Of a stretch of DNA of 64,000 bases, positions 38,979 to 48,587 are shown one piece after another. Numbering within the stretch: the first letter of the stretch is position 1; the number at the start of each line of letters is the position of its first letter. This stretch comes from Defluviimonas aquaemixtae (GTDB lineage: Bacteria; Pseudomonadota; Alphaproteobacteria; Rhodobacterales; Rhodobacteraceae): contig NZ_OMOQ01000005.1 of NCBI RefSeq assembly GCF_900302475.1, positions 43,840-107,839 on the forward strand. The letters are read 5' to 3'. The notes below the pieces were generated by a model, which did not search any database, was not told the DNA's origin, and worked only from the letters and a program-made list of their open reading frames with translations. The translations under genes were made by a program, and so were the position numbers.

Positions 38979-40073
38979 ATGCATCTGAAGAAAATCCTCC
39001 TCGCCTCCAGCGCGCTTGCAATGTCCGCGAGTGCCGCATCGGCGATCGACCTTACTCTGGTGTCGTGGGGCGGTGCCTACCAGAACTCGCAGCTCAAAGC
39101 CTACGCCGAGCCCTACATTGCCGAGAACCCCGACGTGAACATCATCTGGGACGAAAGCTCGGCCGAAGCTGTGGCCAAGCTTCGCGCGATGAACGAAGCC
39201 GGCAACATCACTTGGGACCTCGTGGACGTGACGGTGTCGGATTCGATCCGTCTCTGCGACGAAGGCCTCGCGATGGAAATCGACTTCGACGAAGTGCTCG
39301 CCCCCGCTCCGGACGGCGCGCCGGCGTCCGAAGATTTCGGCGACACGCTTCAGAACGACTGCTTCATCCCGCAGATCGTCTATTCGACGACCTTCGGCTA
39401 TCGCACCGATCTCGTGGGCGATACGCCTCCCTCCACGGTCTGTGACATCTTCGACCTCGAGAAGTACCCGGGCAAGCGGTCGCTGCAGAAGCGTCCGATC
39501 GACAACGTCGAATGGGCGCTTTACTGCGATGGCGTCGCCAAAGAGGACATTTACGACGTTCTCAGCACCGAGGAAGGCCAGCAGCAGGCTTTTGACAAGC
39601 TGGCCACGATCAAGGATCAGGTCGTCTGGTGGACCGCCGGCGCCGAGACGCCGCAGCTTCTGGCCGATGGCGAAGTCGTGATGGGCTCGACCTTCAACGG
39701 CCGCCTGTTCTCGGCGATCGCCGAGCAGAACCAGCCGATCGCGATGCTGTGGGACATGCAGTCGTTCGACCTCGACGGGTGGATCGTGCCGGCCGGGCTT
39801 TCGGAAGAGAAACAAGCGGCCGTCTTGGACTTCCTGAAGTTCGCGACCGATACCCAGCGTCTTGCTGATCAGGCGAAGTACATCTCCTACGGCCCGGCCC
39901 GCGCGTCGTCGGCACCGCTCGTCGGCCAGCACGAGGAACTCGGAATCGACATGGCGCCGCACATGCCGACCGACCCGGCCAATGCCGGCAATACCCACAT
40001 CTACGACTACGGCTGGTGGGCCGACAACCGCGATGACCTGGACGCCAAGTTCCAGGCCTGGCTGGCGCAATAA
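38979..40073 (+). CDS. PotD/PotF-like periplasmic binding protein
   Basis: A 364-residue family 1 solute-binding protein with a signal peptide (MHLKKILLASSALAMSASAA, cut near ASA). The mature start IDLTLVSWGGAYQNSQLKAY and the stretches NITWDLVDVTVSDSIRLCDEG and DNVEWALYCDG follow the PotD-like group. Six Cys-free lobes are not resolvable here. The gene is followed by an 11-bp-stem hairpin that probably lifts its expression above the permeases. The ligand is unknown; polyamine, opine or another cationic compound are candidates. Confidence 0.88.
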   Translation: MHLKKILLASSALAMSASAASAIDLTLVSWGGAYQNSQLKAYAEPYIAENPDVNIIWDESSAEAVAKLRAMNEAGNITWDLVDVTVSDSIRLCDEGLAMEIDFDEVLAPAPDGAPASEDFGDTLQNDCFIPQIVYSTTFGYRTDLVGDTPPSTVCDIFDLEKYPGKRSLQKRPIDNVEWALYCDGVAKEDIYDVLSTEEGQQQAFDKLATIKDQVVWWTAGAETPQLLADGEVVMGSTFNGRLFSAIAEQNQPIAMLWDMQSFDLDGWIVPAGLSEEKQAAVLDFLKFATDTQRLADQAKYISYGPARASSAPLVGQHEELGIDMAPHMPTDPANAGNTHIYDYGWWADNRDDLDAKFQAWLAQ

Positions 40074-40089
40074 GCGCAACCCGAACACA

Positions 40090-40117
40090 TGGCAGGGCCC
40101 CGGCGAGGGCCCTGCCA
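40090..40117 (+). promoter_or_regulatory. Intercistronic hairpin after the binding-protein gene
   Basis: TGGCAGGGCCC (40090-40100) and GGGCCCTGCCA (40107-40117) form a perfect 11-bp stem with loop CGGCGA. It lies 17 nt after the binding-protein stop and 17 nt before the DUF1330 gene. No U-run follows. The likely role is 3' end protection and attenuation, as in many ABC importer operons. Confidence 0.75.
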
Positions 40118-40133
40118 CCACAAGGGGGATGCG

Positions 40134-40424
40134 ATGCCGAGGGCCTACTGGATGGTTCACGTGAACGTCGTCGACGCACAGAACTACGCGGAATACGTTC
40201 GACTGGACACACCTGTCATCGAATCCTACGGCGGACGTTTCATCGTGCGCGGTGGGCAGAGTTTGGCCCCCGAAGCGCCGCAAAAGGATCGCCACGTCAT
40301 CGTCGAGTTTCCCGACTATGACGCAGCGGTCGCATGCTATCATTCCGAAGACTACCAGAAGGCCGCCGCGATCCGGCGCAACTACGCCGAGTCGGATTTT
40401 GTAATTGTCGAGGGCATGACATGA
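40134..40424 (+). CDS. DUF1330-family small protein
   Basis: A 96-residue protein with the ferredoxin-like alpha/beta-barrel pattern of DUF1330: AYWMVHVNVVDAQNYAEYVRL, ESYGGRFIVRGGQS, RHVIVEFPDYDAAVACYHSEDYQ. DUF1330 proteins are small dimeric cytoplasmic proteins of unknown function, often next to catabolic genes. ATG follows AAGGGGG. Its stop overlaps the permease start (ATGA), so it belongs to the transporter transcript although it is not a transporter part. It may act on the imported compound. Confidence 0.85.
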   Translation: MPRAYWMVHVNVVDAQNYAEYVRLDTPVIESYGGRFIVRGGQSLAPEAPQKDRHVIVEFPDYDAAVACYHSEDYQKAAAIRRNYAESDFVIVEGMT

Positions 40425-42091
40425 CCGATGCAGCGATGACTCAGGATGCCGTCGTGCCGCAGGCCGGCCAGATGCGGGCCGCGGACGGCACACCGCTGAA
40501 AAAGAGCCTTGCCCGCGCGCTCAGGCGACAGAAGTTGCGCGCGCTTGCGCTGGTCGCGCCACTCCTCATCTTCGTGCTCGTCACCTTCATCGCGCCGATC
40601 GCGGACATGCTATTCCGTTCGGTCGAGAACCAGATCGTCGCCGACACGCTGCCGCGCACAGTCGTGGCGTTGAAGGGTTGGGACCCGTCCTCCGGCGAGG
40701 CCCCGGATGAACCCGTTTTCCAGGCGCTCGCCACCGACTTCCAGATCGCGGCCGAGCAGAAGAACCACACCAAGCTCGGCTCGCGCCTGAATTACGAGAA
40801 CCCCGGCATCTCCTCGCTCTTCCGCAAGACCGGCCGTGGCGCCGACGATATCGGCGATACGTTTATGGATCGCTTCACCGATCTTGACGAAGCGTGGAAA
40901 GAGCCCGGGACCTGGGCCGCGCTGTTCGGATCCGACGAGTGGCTGGCCGATCAGGCCGCATGGACCGAGGCCGGTGACCGGAAGGCGTCGCAGCCCGGAT
41001 TCAAGCTTCGCGACGGGGTCGCCGATGCGCTCCCGATCACGACGGGCGTCTATCGGACCTTCGCGCGCGACGTCCAGTCCGACGGCCGAAAAAGCCCGGC
41101 CGACACGAAGCCCTGGCCAGTCCTCTTCTCGGCACTCGCGCAGGATCTTTCCGCGACCCCGCCTGACGCGCTGACCGCGATCGAGGGCGCCGACACAGCA
41201 CTTCTTCAAAACGCCGCCGGAGCAGTAGGCGGGTTCGAGCCCTACCTCTACAAGGAGGCGTTCCTCGACATCGACAAGGATTGGGGCGACGTCGACAAGT
41301 GGGAAACGATCAAGGCATACAGCCCGCCATACACGCCCGGCTACTTCCTGAACGCTGTTGATCTTGAACAGGCGCCCGAGGGCATCCAGGCGCGGCCTGC
41401 GCAGCAGCAGATCTACATCAAGCTCTTTGTCCGCACCCTGTGGATGTCGCTCATGATCACGTTCTGCTGCCTGCTGCTCGGCTATCCGGTCGCATGGCTT
41501 CTGGCGAACCTGCGCGCCTCGACGGCGAACGTCCTGATGATCCTCGTCCTCCTGCCGTTCTGGACCTCGCTTCTCGTCCGGACCTCGGCCTGGAAGGTGC
41601 TCCTGCAGCAGCAGGGCGTGATCAACGACATCCTTGTCTGGCTCGGAATTGTCGACAACGCGGGGCGGCTCGTGATGATCAATAACCAGTTCGGCACGAT
41701 CGTCGCGATGACGCATATCCTCCTGCCGTTCATGATCCTGCCGCTCTACTCGGTGATGAAGACCATCCCGCCAACCTATCTGCGCGCTGCGAAGTCGCTC
41801 GGCGCGACGCCCTGGACGGCATTCTGGCGGGTCTATTTCCCGCAATCGGTGCCGGGCATCGGCGCGGGCTCGATCCTGTGCTTCATCCTCGCCATCGGAT
41901 ACTACATCACACCCGAACTCGTCGGCGGCACGAATGGCGTATTCATCTCGAACCGGATCGCCTACCACATCTCGACCTCGCTCAACTGGGGTCTTGCGGC
42001 GGCGCTCGGGTCGATCCTCCTGGGGGCGGTCCTGCTGCTCTACTATGTCTACGACAAGATCGTCGGCATCGATAACGTGAAGCTGGGGTAA
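40421..42091 (+). CDS. PotB-like ABC permease with a very large periplasmic insertion
   Basis: A 556-residue permease, about twice the usual PotB length. Helix 1 is at about residues 44-66 (RALALVAPLLIFVLVTFIAP). Residues about 70-330 are soluble and rich in charged residues (segments such as SGEAPDEPVFQALATDF and LDEAWKEPGTWAALFGSDEWLA). The other helices and the EAA loop (PTYLRAAKSLGATPWTAFWRVYFPQSVPGI) follow from about residue 345. The insert falls between helix 1 and helix 2, in the periplasm. It overlaps the DUF1330 gene by 4 nt. Smaller inserts of this type occur in some spermidine-type permeases. Confidence 0.88.
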   Translation: MTDAAMTQDAVVPQAGQMRAADGTPLKKSLARALRRQKLRALALVAPLLIFVLVTFIAPIADMLFRSVENQIVADTLPRTVVALKGWDPSSGEAPDEPVFQALATDFQIAAEQKNHTKLGSRLNYENPGISSLFRKTGRGADDIGDTFMDRFTDLDEAWKEPGTWAALFGSDEWLADQAAWTEAGDRKASQPGFKLRDGVADALPITTGVYRTFARDVQSDGRKSPADTKPWPVLFSALAQDLSATPPDALTAIEGADTALLQNAAGAVGGFEPYLYKEAFLDIDKDWGDVDKWETIKAYSPPYTPGYFLNAVDLEQAPEGIQARPAQQQIYIKLFVRTLWMSLMITFCCLLLGYPVAWLLANLRASTANVLMILVLLPFWTSLLVRTSAWKVLLQQQGVINDILVWLGIVDNAGRLVMINNQFGTIVAMTHILLPFMILPLYSVMKTIPPTYLRAAKSLGATPWTAFWRVYFPQSVPGIGAGSILCFILAIGYYITPELVGGTNGVFISNRIAYHISTSLNWGLAAALGSILLGAVLLLYYVYDKIVGIDNVKLG

Positions 42092-42096
42092 CGACG

Positions 42097-43281
42097 ATGA
42101 CCACTCTCGCACCCGAAATTCCGACGCCGAGCCTGACGGGCTTCACTCTACCCCTGAACGCCACCGCGGGCGCGCTTCTCGGCTATGTCGTGGGCACTGC
42201 CAAGGGCAGCCCCTTGATCGGCGTCCTCCTTGGCGCGGTTTTCGCGGCGGCGCTGGCCTACGCGCTGATCCAGTTTGTGCCCCAGCGCCGGACCGGTCGG
42301 ATTGGCGCAGCGGCACTCGCCGGGATCGCCGGGCTCATCCTCGCCGGCGTTTCGGGTCTGATCGTGGGCGTCGTCCTCGGCCTTGTTCTAAGCTGGTTCG
42401 CCTACTGGCTCGATAGTGGCGAATACCGCATGGGTGTGCCGATCTACGCGACACCGCGCGAGGTGCTGTGGCACAACACGTTCCGCCTGATCTGCGGGGT
42501 GATCTTCTTCTTCCTGATCGCCCCGATCGTCGTCGTGATCCCGCTGAGCTTCAACGCTCAGGACTTCTTCACCTTCACGCCGGCGATGCTAGCGCTCGAT
42601 CCGGACGGCTATTCGCTGAAGCACTATCGCGACTTTCTCACGAATTCCGACTGGCAGGGCGCCTTGTGGAATTCCGTCCGCATCGCGCCGGTGGCGACGA
42701 TTCTGTCGGTCGGTTTCGGCACCCTCGCGGCGATCGGGCTTTCACAGTCGCACGTGCCGTTCCGGCGCGCGATCATGGCGATCCTGATTTCACCGATGAT
42801 CGTGCCGCTGATCATCTCGGCGGCGGGGATGTATTTCTTCTACTCGCGCATCGGCCTTCAGGGCACCTACTGGGGCGTCGTTCTGGCTCATGCCGCGCTC
42901 GGCATTCCCTTCGTGATCATCACCGTGACCGCGACGCTTGTCGGCTTCGACCGCTCGCTGACACGGGCAGCGGCAAACATGGGCGCGGGACCGGTCCGGA
43001 CCTTCTTCAAGGTCCAGATGCCCCTCATCCTGCCGGGCGTCATCTCGGGCGGGCTCTTCGCCTTCATCACGTCATTCGACGAAGTCGTCGTGGTGCTATT
43101 CGTCGGCTCAGCCGGTCAGAAGACGCTGCCCTGGCAGATGTTCACCGGCCTCCGCGAACAGATCTCGCCCACGATCCTCGCCGTCGCAACGATCCTGGTG
43201 ACCTTCTCGATTATCCTCCTCACGACGGTCGAGATCCTGCGCCGGCGCTCGGAGCGGCTGCGCGGCATGTCGCCAACCTGA
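42097..43281 (+). CDS. PotC-like ABC permease with extra N-terminal membrane segments
   Basis: A 394-residue permease. The last 270 residues are a normal PotC: helix LICGVIFFFLIAPIVVVIPL, then the EAA motif SLTRAAANMGAGPVRTFFKVQMPLILPG at about residue 290. The first 125 residues add glycine/alanine-rich hydrophobic stretches (LGYVVGTAKGSPLIGVLLGAV; AALAGIAGLILAGVSGLIVG) that predict three to four further helices. It starts 5 nt after the PotB-like gene and ends 13 nt from the convergent adenine deaminase gene. Confidence 0.88.
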   Translation: MTTLAPEIPTPSLTGFTLPLNATAGALLGYVVGTAKGSPLIGVLLGAVFAAALAYALIQFVPQRRTGRIGAAALAGIAGLILAGVSGLIVGVVLGLVLSWFAYWLDSGEYRMGVPIYATPREVLWHNTFRLICGVIFFFLIAPIVVVIPLSFNAQDFFTFTPAMLALDPDGYSLKHYRDFLTNSDWQGALWNSVRIAPVATILSVGFGTLAAIGLSQSHVPFRRAIMAILISPMIVPLIISAAGMYFFYSRIGLQGTYWGVVLAHAALGIPFVIITVTATLVGFDRSLTRAAANMGAGPVRTFFKVQMPLILPGVISGGLFAFITSFDEVVVVLFVGSAGQKTLPWQMFTGLREQISPTILAVATILVTFSIILLTTVEILRRRSERLRGMSPT

Positions 43282-43294
43282 CAGCGGAACCGGT

Positions 43295-44992
43295 TCAGCC
43301 CGGGATGATCTCGAACTTCGTCACGTCGACCATGCCCCGGTCGGTGATCTTCAGCGCCGGGATCACCGGCAGCGCCAGGAAGGCGAGCTGAAGGAACGGC
43401 TCCTCGAGCGTCACACCGAGACCGCGCGCCGCACTCCGCAACTCGACCAGCCGGTCGCGCACGGTCTCGAACGGCTCGAGGCTCATGAGCCCGGCGACCG
43501 GCAGCGCCAGTTCTCCCTGAACCTCCCCTTCCCGGACCACGACGATCCCGCCCCCGATCTCCGACAGCCGGTTCGCGGCCAGAGCCATGTCGGCGTAGTC
43601 CGCGCCCACCACCGCGATATTGTGATGGTCGTGGCAGACGGTTGACGCAATCGCACCCGCCTTCAGCCCGAACCCCTTCACGAAACCGGTCGCGATATTG
43701 CCGTTCCGTCCGTGCCGTTCCACCACGGCGATGCGGATGAGGTCTCGGGCCGTATCCGGCCGCTTGTCGGCATCGGCGATGGGTATGTCCTCGACAAGAT
43801 GCTCGGTGATGATCTTGCCTTCGATGATCCCGATCACATCGGTTTTGGAGCGGTTCGCACGAGCGCGGAAGTTCTCCGCCGTCACCTTTGGCGCCTTAAC
43901 GGAATTCCGCCCCACGGGTGGCACCTTCGCGCGCCGCGCGAAGGCCGCGTCATCGACGCGGCAGCCCGCGCACAGGACCAGCCGCGCGTGGCAGCCCTCA
44001 AGGCTGTCCACCGCGACGATGTCGGCCCGCTTCCCCGGCGCGATCTGGCCGCGGTCCTTCAGGCCGAACGCCTCGGCGGCCGACAGGCTCGCTGCCCGGT
44101 AGACGGCGAGCGGCGGCGAGCCGAGTGCGATCAGCCGCCGGATCATGTAATCGAGATGGCCATGCTCGCCGATGTCCAAGGGGTTCCGGTCATCGGTGCA
44201 GAGGCACAGATAGGGTGACGTTGCTTCGGTCAGCACCGGCTGTAGCGCGTCGAGGTCCTTCGACACGCTGCCCTCGCGGATCAAGACGCGCATTCCCTTC
44301 CGCAGCTTTTCCAGCGCCTCCTCCGCCGTCGTCGCCTCGTGCTCCGTCCGGATCCCCGCGGCGATATAGGCATTGAGGTCGCGCCCCGTGAGCTGCGGGC
44401 AATGCCCGTCGACATGGCCGCCCTCGAAGAGCCGCAGCTTCGCCATCGCGCCCGGATCGCGGTGGATCACGCCGGGATAGTTCATGAACTCGGCGAGCCC
44501 GATCCCGCTTTCATGCCCCATCACCTGCGCGAGGTCCTTCGCATCGATCTCGGCCCCCGCCGTCTCCATGTGGCACGACGGCACGCAGGACGACAGCTGC
44601 ACGCGGATATCCATCAGCGTGTGGCGGCTCGCCTCCTGGAAATAGCGGATGCCGTCCAGCCCGATCACGTTCGCGATCTCGTGCGGGTCGCAGATCGCGG
44701 TGGTGACGCCGCGCGGGGTCACGCAGCGGTCGAACTCGAACGGCGTGACGAGAGAGCTCTCGATATGCAGATGCGTGTCGATGAAACCGGGCACGAGTGT
44801 CAGGCCCGATACGTCAAGCATCTCCCGCCCCTCGTACTCCGCCCCGATCCCGACGATCGTGTCCCTGCAGACCGCCACGTCGCCGTCGATGAAGGCGCCC
44901 GTCACGACGTCGAAGACCTGACCGCCCCTCAGGACCAGATCGGCCGGCTCGTCACCCCGCCCCTGGGCGATCCGCTTCTCCAAGGCCGCCAT
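43295..44992 (-). CDS. ade: Adenine deaminase
   Basis: A 565-residue amidohydrolase that converts adenine to hypoxanthine and ammonia. The metal-binding HLHIESSL (about residue 73), [11 protein letters not shown], and the Asp of CLCTDDRNP match the bacterial adenine deaminase (Ade) family, as do the C-terminal [25 protein letters not shown] and [10 protein letters not shown] blocks. Length is normal. The start is [11 protein letters not shown]. It converges on the ABC transporter block and is 91 nt downstream of sulP on the same strand. Confidence 0.93.
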   Translation of the reverse strand: MAALEKRIAQGRGDEPADLVLRGGQVFDVVTGAFIDGDVAVCRDTIVGIGAEYEGREMLDVSGLTLVPGFIDTHLHIESSLVTPFEFDRCVTPRGVTTAICDPHEIANVIGLDGIRYFQEASRHTLMDIRVQLSSCVPSCHMETAGAEIDAKDLAQVMGHESGIGLAEFMNYPGVIHRDPGAMAKLRLFEGGHVDGHCPQLTGRDLNAYIAAGIRTEHEATTAEEALEKLRKGMRVLIREGSVSKDLDALQPVLTEATSPYLCLCTDDRNPLDIGEHGHLDYMIRRLIALGSPPLAVYRAASLSAAEAFGLKDRGQIAPGKRADIVAVDSLEGCHARLVLCAGCRVDDAAFARRAKVPPVGRNSVKAPKVTAENFRARANRSKTDVIGIIEGKIITEHLVEDIPIADADKRPDTARDLIRIAVVERHGRNGNIATGFVKGFGLKAGAIASTVCHDHHNIAVVGADYADMALAANRLSEIGGGIVVVREGEVQGELALPVAGLMSLEPFETVRDRLVELRSAARGLGVTLEEPFLQLAFLALPVIPALKITDRGMVDVTKFEIIPG

Positions 44993-45083
44993 GTCGCCCT
45001 CCGTCCGTGTCCGCCCCTCGCCGGGAAGGCGCTCAGAAGACCGCAAAGGTGCCGATCTGTCCAGTGCAGCACAGGGCGCAGAA

Positions 45084-46823
45084 TCACTCCGCCGCGTTAC
45101 GGACAGCCGGATTCGTGGCGAGGCACCGCCATGCGTCGTACTGCGACAGGAAGACCTGCCCGTTCAGCTCGTCGAGAAAATGCGTGGTCTTCAGCCGGTC
45201 CATGACCGGCCCCTTAACTTCGGACAGATGGAAGCCGATGCCAAGCTCGCCCAACCGCCGGTTGATCCCCTCGAGCCGTTCCAGCGCCGAATAGTCGATC
45301 TCGTTCACGGCCGAGCACATCAGGACGATGTGACGCAGCGCTTCATTCCCCGCCACCCGATTCAGGATCATCTCCTCAAGAAAACGCGCATTAACGAAGT
45401 AGAGGCTTTCGTCGACGCGCAGCGTCAGAAGCCTCTCGTCCGTTTCGACCCTGTGGCGGTGGATGTTCCGGAAGTGCTGGGTGCCGGGGACAAGCCCCAC
45501 CTCGGCCACGTGCGGGCGGGAGGTCTTGTAAAGGTGCAGCGCAATCGACAGGAGAACACCCGCCGACACGCCGACTTCGACACCCAGACCCAGCGTCAGG
45601 AGAATTGTCGCACTGACCGCAAAGAAATCGGCTTTGGAATAGGCCCAGGTTTTCTTGAGGATCGAGAAATCGACGAGGCTCAGGACCGCGACAATGATGG
45701 TCGCGGCGAGCGTCGCCCTTGGCAAATAATAGACGAGCGGCGTCAGCGCGACGGCGGCGATGGCGAGCCCGATTGCGGTGTAGGCGCCGGCGGCGGGCGT
45801 CTCCGCGCCCGCGTCGAAGTTCACAACTGATCGCGCGAAGCCGCCGGTGACCGGATAGCCGCCGGTAAAGGCCGCGCCGAGATTGGCGGCGCCAAGCCCG
45901 ATCAACTCTTGGTTCGGATCGATGCGCTGGCGCTTCTTCGCCGCCAGCGTCTGCGCGACCGAGATCGACTCGACGAAGCCGATGATCGAAATGAGCAGCG
46001 CCGGTACGAAGAGCGCGCCCAAGAGGTCGGTCGTGAGCGCGGGCATCGTCAGGGGCGGCAGGCTTTGCGGCACCTCGCCCACGATCGCTAGGCCCCGGTC
46101 GGCGAGGCCAAGGCCCCAGACCGCCAAAGTCGTAACCGCCACCGCCGCGACCGGGCCGGCCTTCGTCGCGACATCGGCGAGCCTCGGCGACAGTCCGAGC
46201 TTCCGCAGCAGCGGCTTCAGCCCCTTGCGGACCCAGAAGAGGAACGCCGTCGCCGCGACGCCGATCGCAAGCGTCGCCGGGTCAATGTCTCCGAGATGGC
46301 GCCCGAGCGACAGGACGATCTCGACAAGCGTATGGCCCTCGGCGTCAACGCCGAGAATGTGCTTCAGCTGGCTCGCCGCGATCAGCACGCCGCTCGCGGT
46401 GATGAAGCCCGCGATGACCGGGTGGCTGAGGAAGTTGGCAAGAAACCCCAGCCGGAAGACCCCCATGAGCGCGAGGATCGCCCCCGACAAGAGCGCGAGC
46501 GTCAGCGCGGCGGCGGCATAGCCCATCGTCCCCTGTTCCGCGACCTGGCCCACCGCGACCGCCGTCATCAACGACACGACCGCGACCGGCCCTACGGCCA
46601 GCGCCCGGCTGGTGCCGAAGATCGCGTAAAGGATGATCGGCACGATCGAGGCATAGATCCCCGCTTCGGGCGGCAGACCGGCAAGCAGCGCATAGGCCAG
46701 CGATTGCGGGATCAGCATGATCGTGACGATCACCGCCGCGATCAGGTCGTTCGACAACGCCTCGCGCGAATAGGTGCGACCCCAGTCGAGAACGGGCAGG
46801 TATCGGGCGAAGCGTTGCATCAT
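45084..46823 (-). CDS. SulP-family anion transporter with STAS domain
   Basis: A 579-residue membrane protein. The SulP signature [20 protein letters not shown] is near residue 40-60; about 12 helices reach to residue 415. A C-terminal STAS domain (residues about 440-560, with [22 protein letters not shown]) follows. SulP proteins carry sulfate, bicarbonate or dicarboxylates. Its position directly downstream of the sulfur-oxidation block (47 nt after the SQR-fusion gene's stop) suggests sulfate export or uptake linked to sulfide handling. First two codons are both Met. Confidence 0.9.
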   Translation of the reverse strand: MMQRFARYLPVLDWGRTYSREALSNDLIAAVIVTIMLIPQSLAYALLAGLPPEAGIYASIVPIILYAIFGTSRALAVGPVAVVSLMTAVAVGQVAEQGTMGYAAAALTLALLSGAILALMGVFRLGFLANFLSHPVIAGFITASGVLIAASQLKHILGVDAEGHTLVEIVLSLGRHLGDIDPATLAIGVAATAFLFWVRKGLKPLLRKLGLSPRLADVATKAGPVAAVAVTTLAVWGLGLADRGLAIVGEVPQSLPPLTMPALTTDLLGALFVPALLISIIGFVESISVAQTLAAKKRQRIDPNQELIGLGAANLGAAFTGGYPVTGGFARSVVNFDAGAETPAAGAYTAIGLAIAAVALTPLVYYLPRATLAATIIVAVLSLVDFSILKKTWAYSKADFFAVSATILLTLGLGVEVGVSAGVLLSIALHLYKTSRPHVAEVGLVPGTQHFRNIHRHRVETDERLLTLRVDESLYFVNARFLEEMILNRVAGNEALRHIVLMCSAVNEIDYSALERLEGINRRLGELGIGFHLSEVKGPVMDRLKTTHFLDELNGQVFLSQYDAWRCLATNPAVRNAAE

Positions 46824-46869
46824 CTCTCAGGGTCCTGAAGGCGGCGGGACCTTGCGCCCGCCGAGGGTC

Positions 46870-48549
46870 TCACTCCGCGGCAACGCGGATCTTTTCGGGT
46901 TTCGCCAGCCATTCCTTGCCGCGAAGCATGGCCTTCCAGTAGATCGGCGGCAGCAGCTTTTCCTTCAGAAGCCAGGCCACGTGGCTCGGCTTCGTGCCGT
47001 CGACCAGCCAGTTCGGGAACGATGGCTTCAGCGCGCCGCCATAGCCGAACTCGGCCAGCACGATCTTGCCGCGCTCGACCGTCAGCGGGCAAGAACCATA
47101 GCCGTCGTATTGCGCGACGGGAGACCCGCCGTTGATATCCGCGACGATATTTTCGGCTACGACAGGCGCCTGCTTGCGCGCCGCCGCCGCCGTCTTGGCG
47201 TTCGGCGCGTTCATTACGTCACCGAGCGACCAGACGTTGTCGAAGGTCTTGTGACGCAGAGTGGCCTGATCGACATCGACCCAACCCGCTGCATCGGCGA
47301 GGGGAGACACGCGGATAAAGTCCGGCGCGGTCTGGGGCGGGCAGACATGCATCATGTCGAACTCAACTCTGACTTCGGTGGGCTCCATCTCGGGCTTGGC
47401 GATCCGGAAGGTAGCCTTCTTCGCGGGACCGTCCACCGAGGCCAGATTGTGAAAGAAGTTAAGGTCCGCGCCGTATTTGTCGACATAGCCCATCAGCGCC
47501 GGGACATAATCCTTCACGCCGAACAGCACGCCGCCCGCATTCATGAACTGGATGTCGATATCCTTCAGAACCCCGCGCCGGTGCCAGGCGTCGCCCGAAA
47601 GATAAAGCGCCTTCTGCGGCGCACCCGCGCATTTGATTGGCATCGGCGGCTGGGTGAAGATCGCCCTTCCCGCCGTCATTCCCTGCACCAGCTGCCACGT
47701 ATAAGGCGCCAGGTCGTAGCGGTAGTTCGAGGTCACGCCATTCCGGCCAAGCGTCTCTTCCAGCCCCTCGACCGCGGCCCAATCGAGCTTCAGCCCCGGA
47801 CAGACGATCAGCCGGTCGTATTTTACCACCCGGCAGCCATCCAGCACGACGGCGTTGTCCTTAGGCTCGAATGCCGCGACGGCGGCTTTGATCCAGTGGA
47901 CGCCTTTCGGAATGAGGCTCCCCATCGTCTTGGCGGTGTCGCGCGGCTCAAAGATGCCGCCACCCACCATCGTCCAGCCCGGCTGGTAGTAGTGTATGTC
48001 GGCCGGGTCGATCACCGCGATATCCAGATCGCACTTGCGCGACCTGAGGCTTGCGGCGACCGAAATGCCGCCCGCGCCCGCGCCGACGATCACGACGTCG
48101 AACTTCGCATCGCCCGTATCGGTCGGCGTCCTGCCCCCGTTTGCAATGCGCCGCGCCACACCGTTCATGTCGTAGCCCGCAGCCTTCGCCGCGCCGAGAA
48201 TGTCCGGCAGCGGGCGGCGATTAGCCTCGCTCAACGACCAGAGCGTCGCGGACCGCGTCCCGGTCCGGCAATAGGCAAGCACCGGGCCCGGCAGGTCGCG
48301 CAGCGCTTGTCCGAAGGCGCGGGCGGTTTCGTCGGTGACGATGCCGGGGGTCACCGGCAGGTAAATGAATTCCAGACCCTCGGCGGTCGCCGCGGCCGAC
48401 ATCTCTTCATGGCCGGGCTGATCGGCGGCCTCGGCGTCGGGGCGATTGCAGATAATCGCCCGGAAGCCTTCGGCCTTCAGCGCCGGAACGTCGGACGGCA
48501 TGACTTGAGGGCTGACGGACAGCCCGTCAGCGATCTTACGAAGGTCCAT
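46870..48549 (-). CDS. DUF442 (sulfurtransferase/phosphatase-like) domain fused to a sulfide:quinone-oxidoreductase-type flavoprotein
   Basis: A 559-residue fusion. Residues 1-130 are a DUF442/TIGR01244-like domain with the loop AYCRTGTRSATLW (Cys94); the C-x4-R loop length is rhodanese-like, while annotation systems often call it tyrosine-phosphatase-like. Residues 150-559 form an SQR-type oxidoreductase: VVIVGAGAGGISVAASL (FAD), the redox Cys in LIVCPGL, PIKCAGAPQK and MMHVCPPQ, and VWSLGDVMNAPNAKTAAAARKQAPVVA. It oxidises sulfide to persulfide, reducing quinone; the fused domain may take the sulfane sulfur. Next gene upstream is an MBL persulfide-dioxygenase-like protein. Confidence 0.88.
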   Translation of the reverse strand: MDLRKIADGLSVSPQVMPSDVPALKAEGFRAIICNRPDAEAADQPGHEEMSAAATAEGLEFIYLPVTPGIVTDETARAFGQALRDLPGPVLAYCRTGTRSATLWSLSEANRRPLPDILGAAKAAGYDMNGVARRIANGGRTPTDTGDAKFDVVIVGAGAGGISVAASLRSRKCDLDIAVIDPADIHYYQPGWTMVGGGIFEPRDTAKTMGSLIPKGVHWIKAAVAAFEPKDNAVVLDGCRVVKYDRLIVCPGLKLDWAAVEGLEETLGRNGVTSNYRYDLAPYTWQLVQGMTAGRAIFTQPPMPIKCAGAPQKALYLSGDAWHRRGVLKDIDIQFMNAGGVLFGVKDYVPALMGYVDKYGADLNFFHNLASVDGPAKKATFRIAKPEMEPTEVRVEFDMMHVCPPQTAPDFIRVSPLADAAGWVDVDQATLRHKTFDNVWSLGDVMNAPNAKTAAAARKQAPVVAENIVADINGGSPVAQYDGYGSCPLTVERGKIVLAEFGYGGALKPSFPNWLVDGTKPSHVAWLLKEKLLPPIYWKAMLRGKEWLAKPEKIRVAAE

Positions 48550-48587
48550 CGCGGAGTTCCTTGTGATATGGCGATGTAAGTCCCGGC

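Noticed and set aside
43295..44992. Adenine deaminase as a member of the Mo hydroxylase/transport operon
   Set aside because: It is on the opposite strand and shares a direction with sulP, so a common pathway with the block is only possible by proximity.
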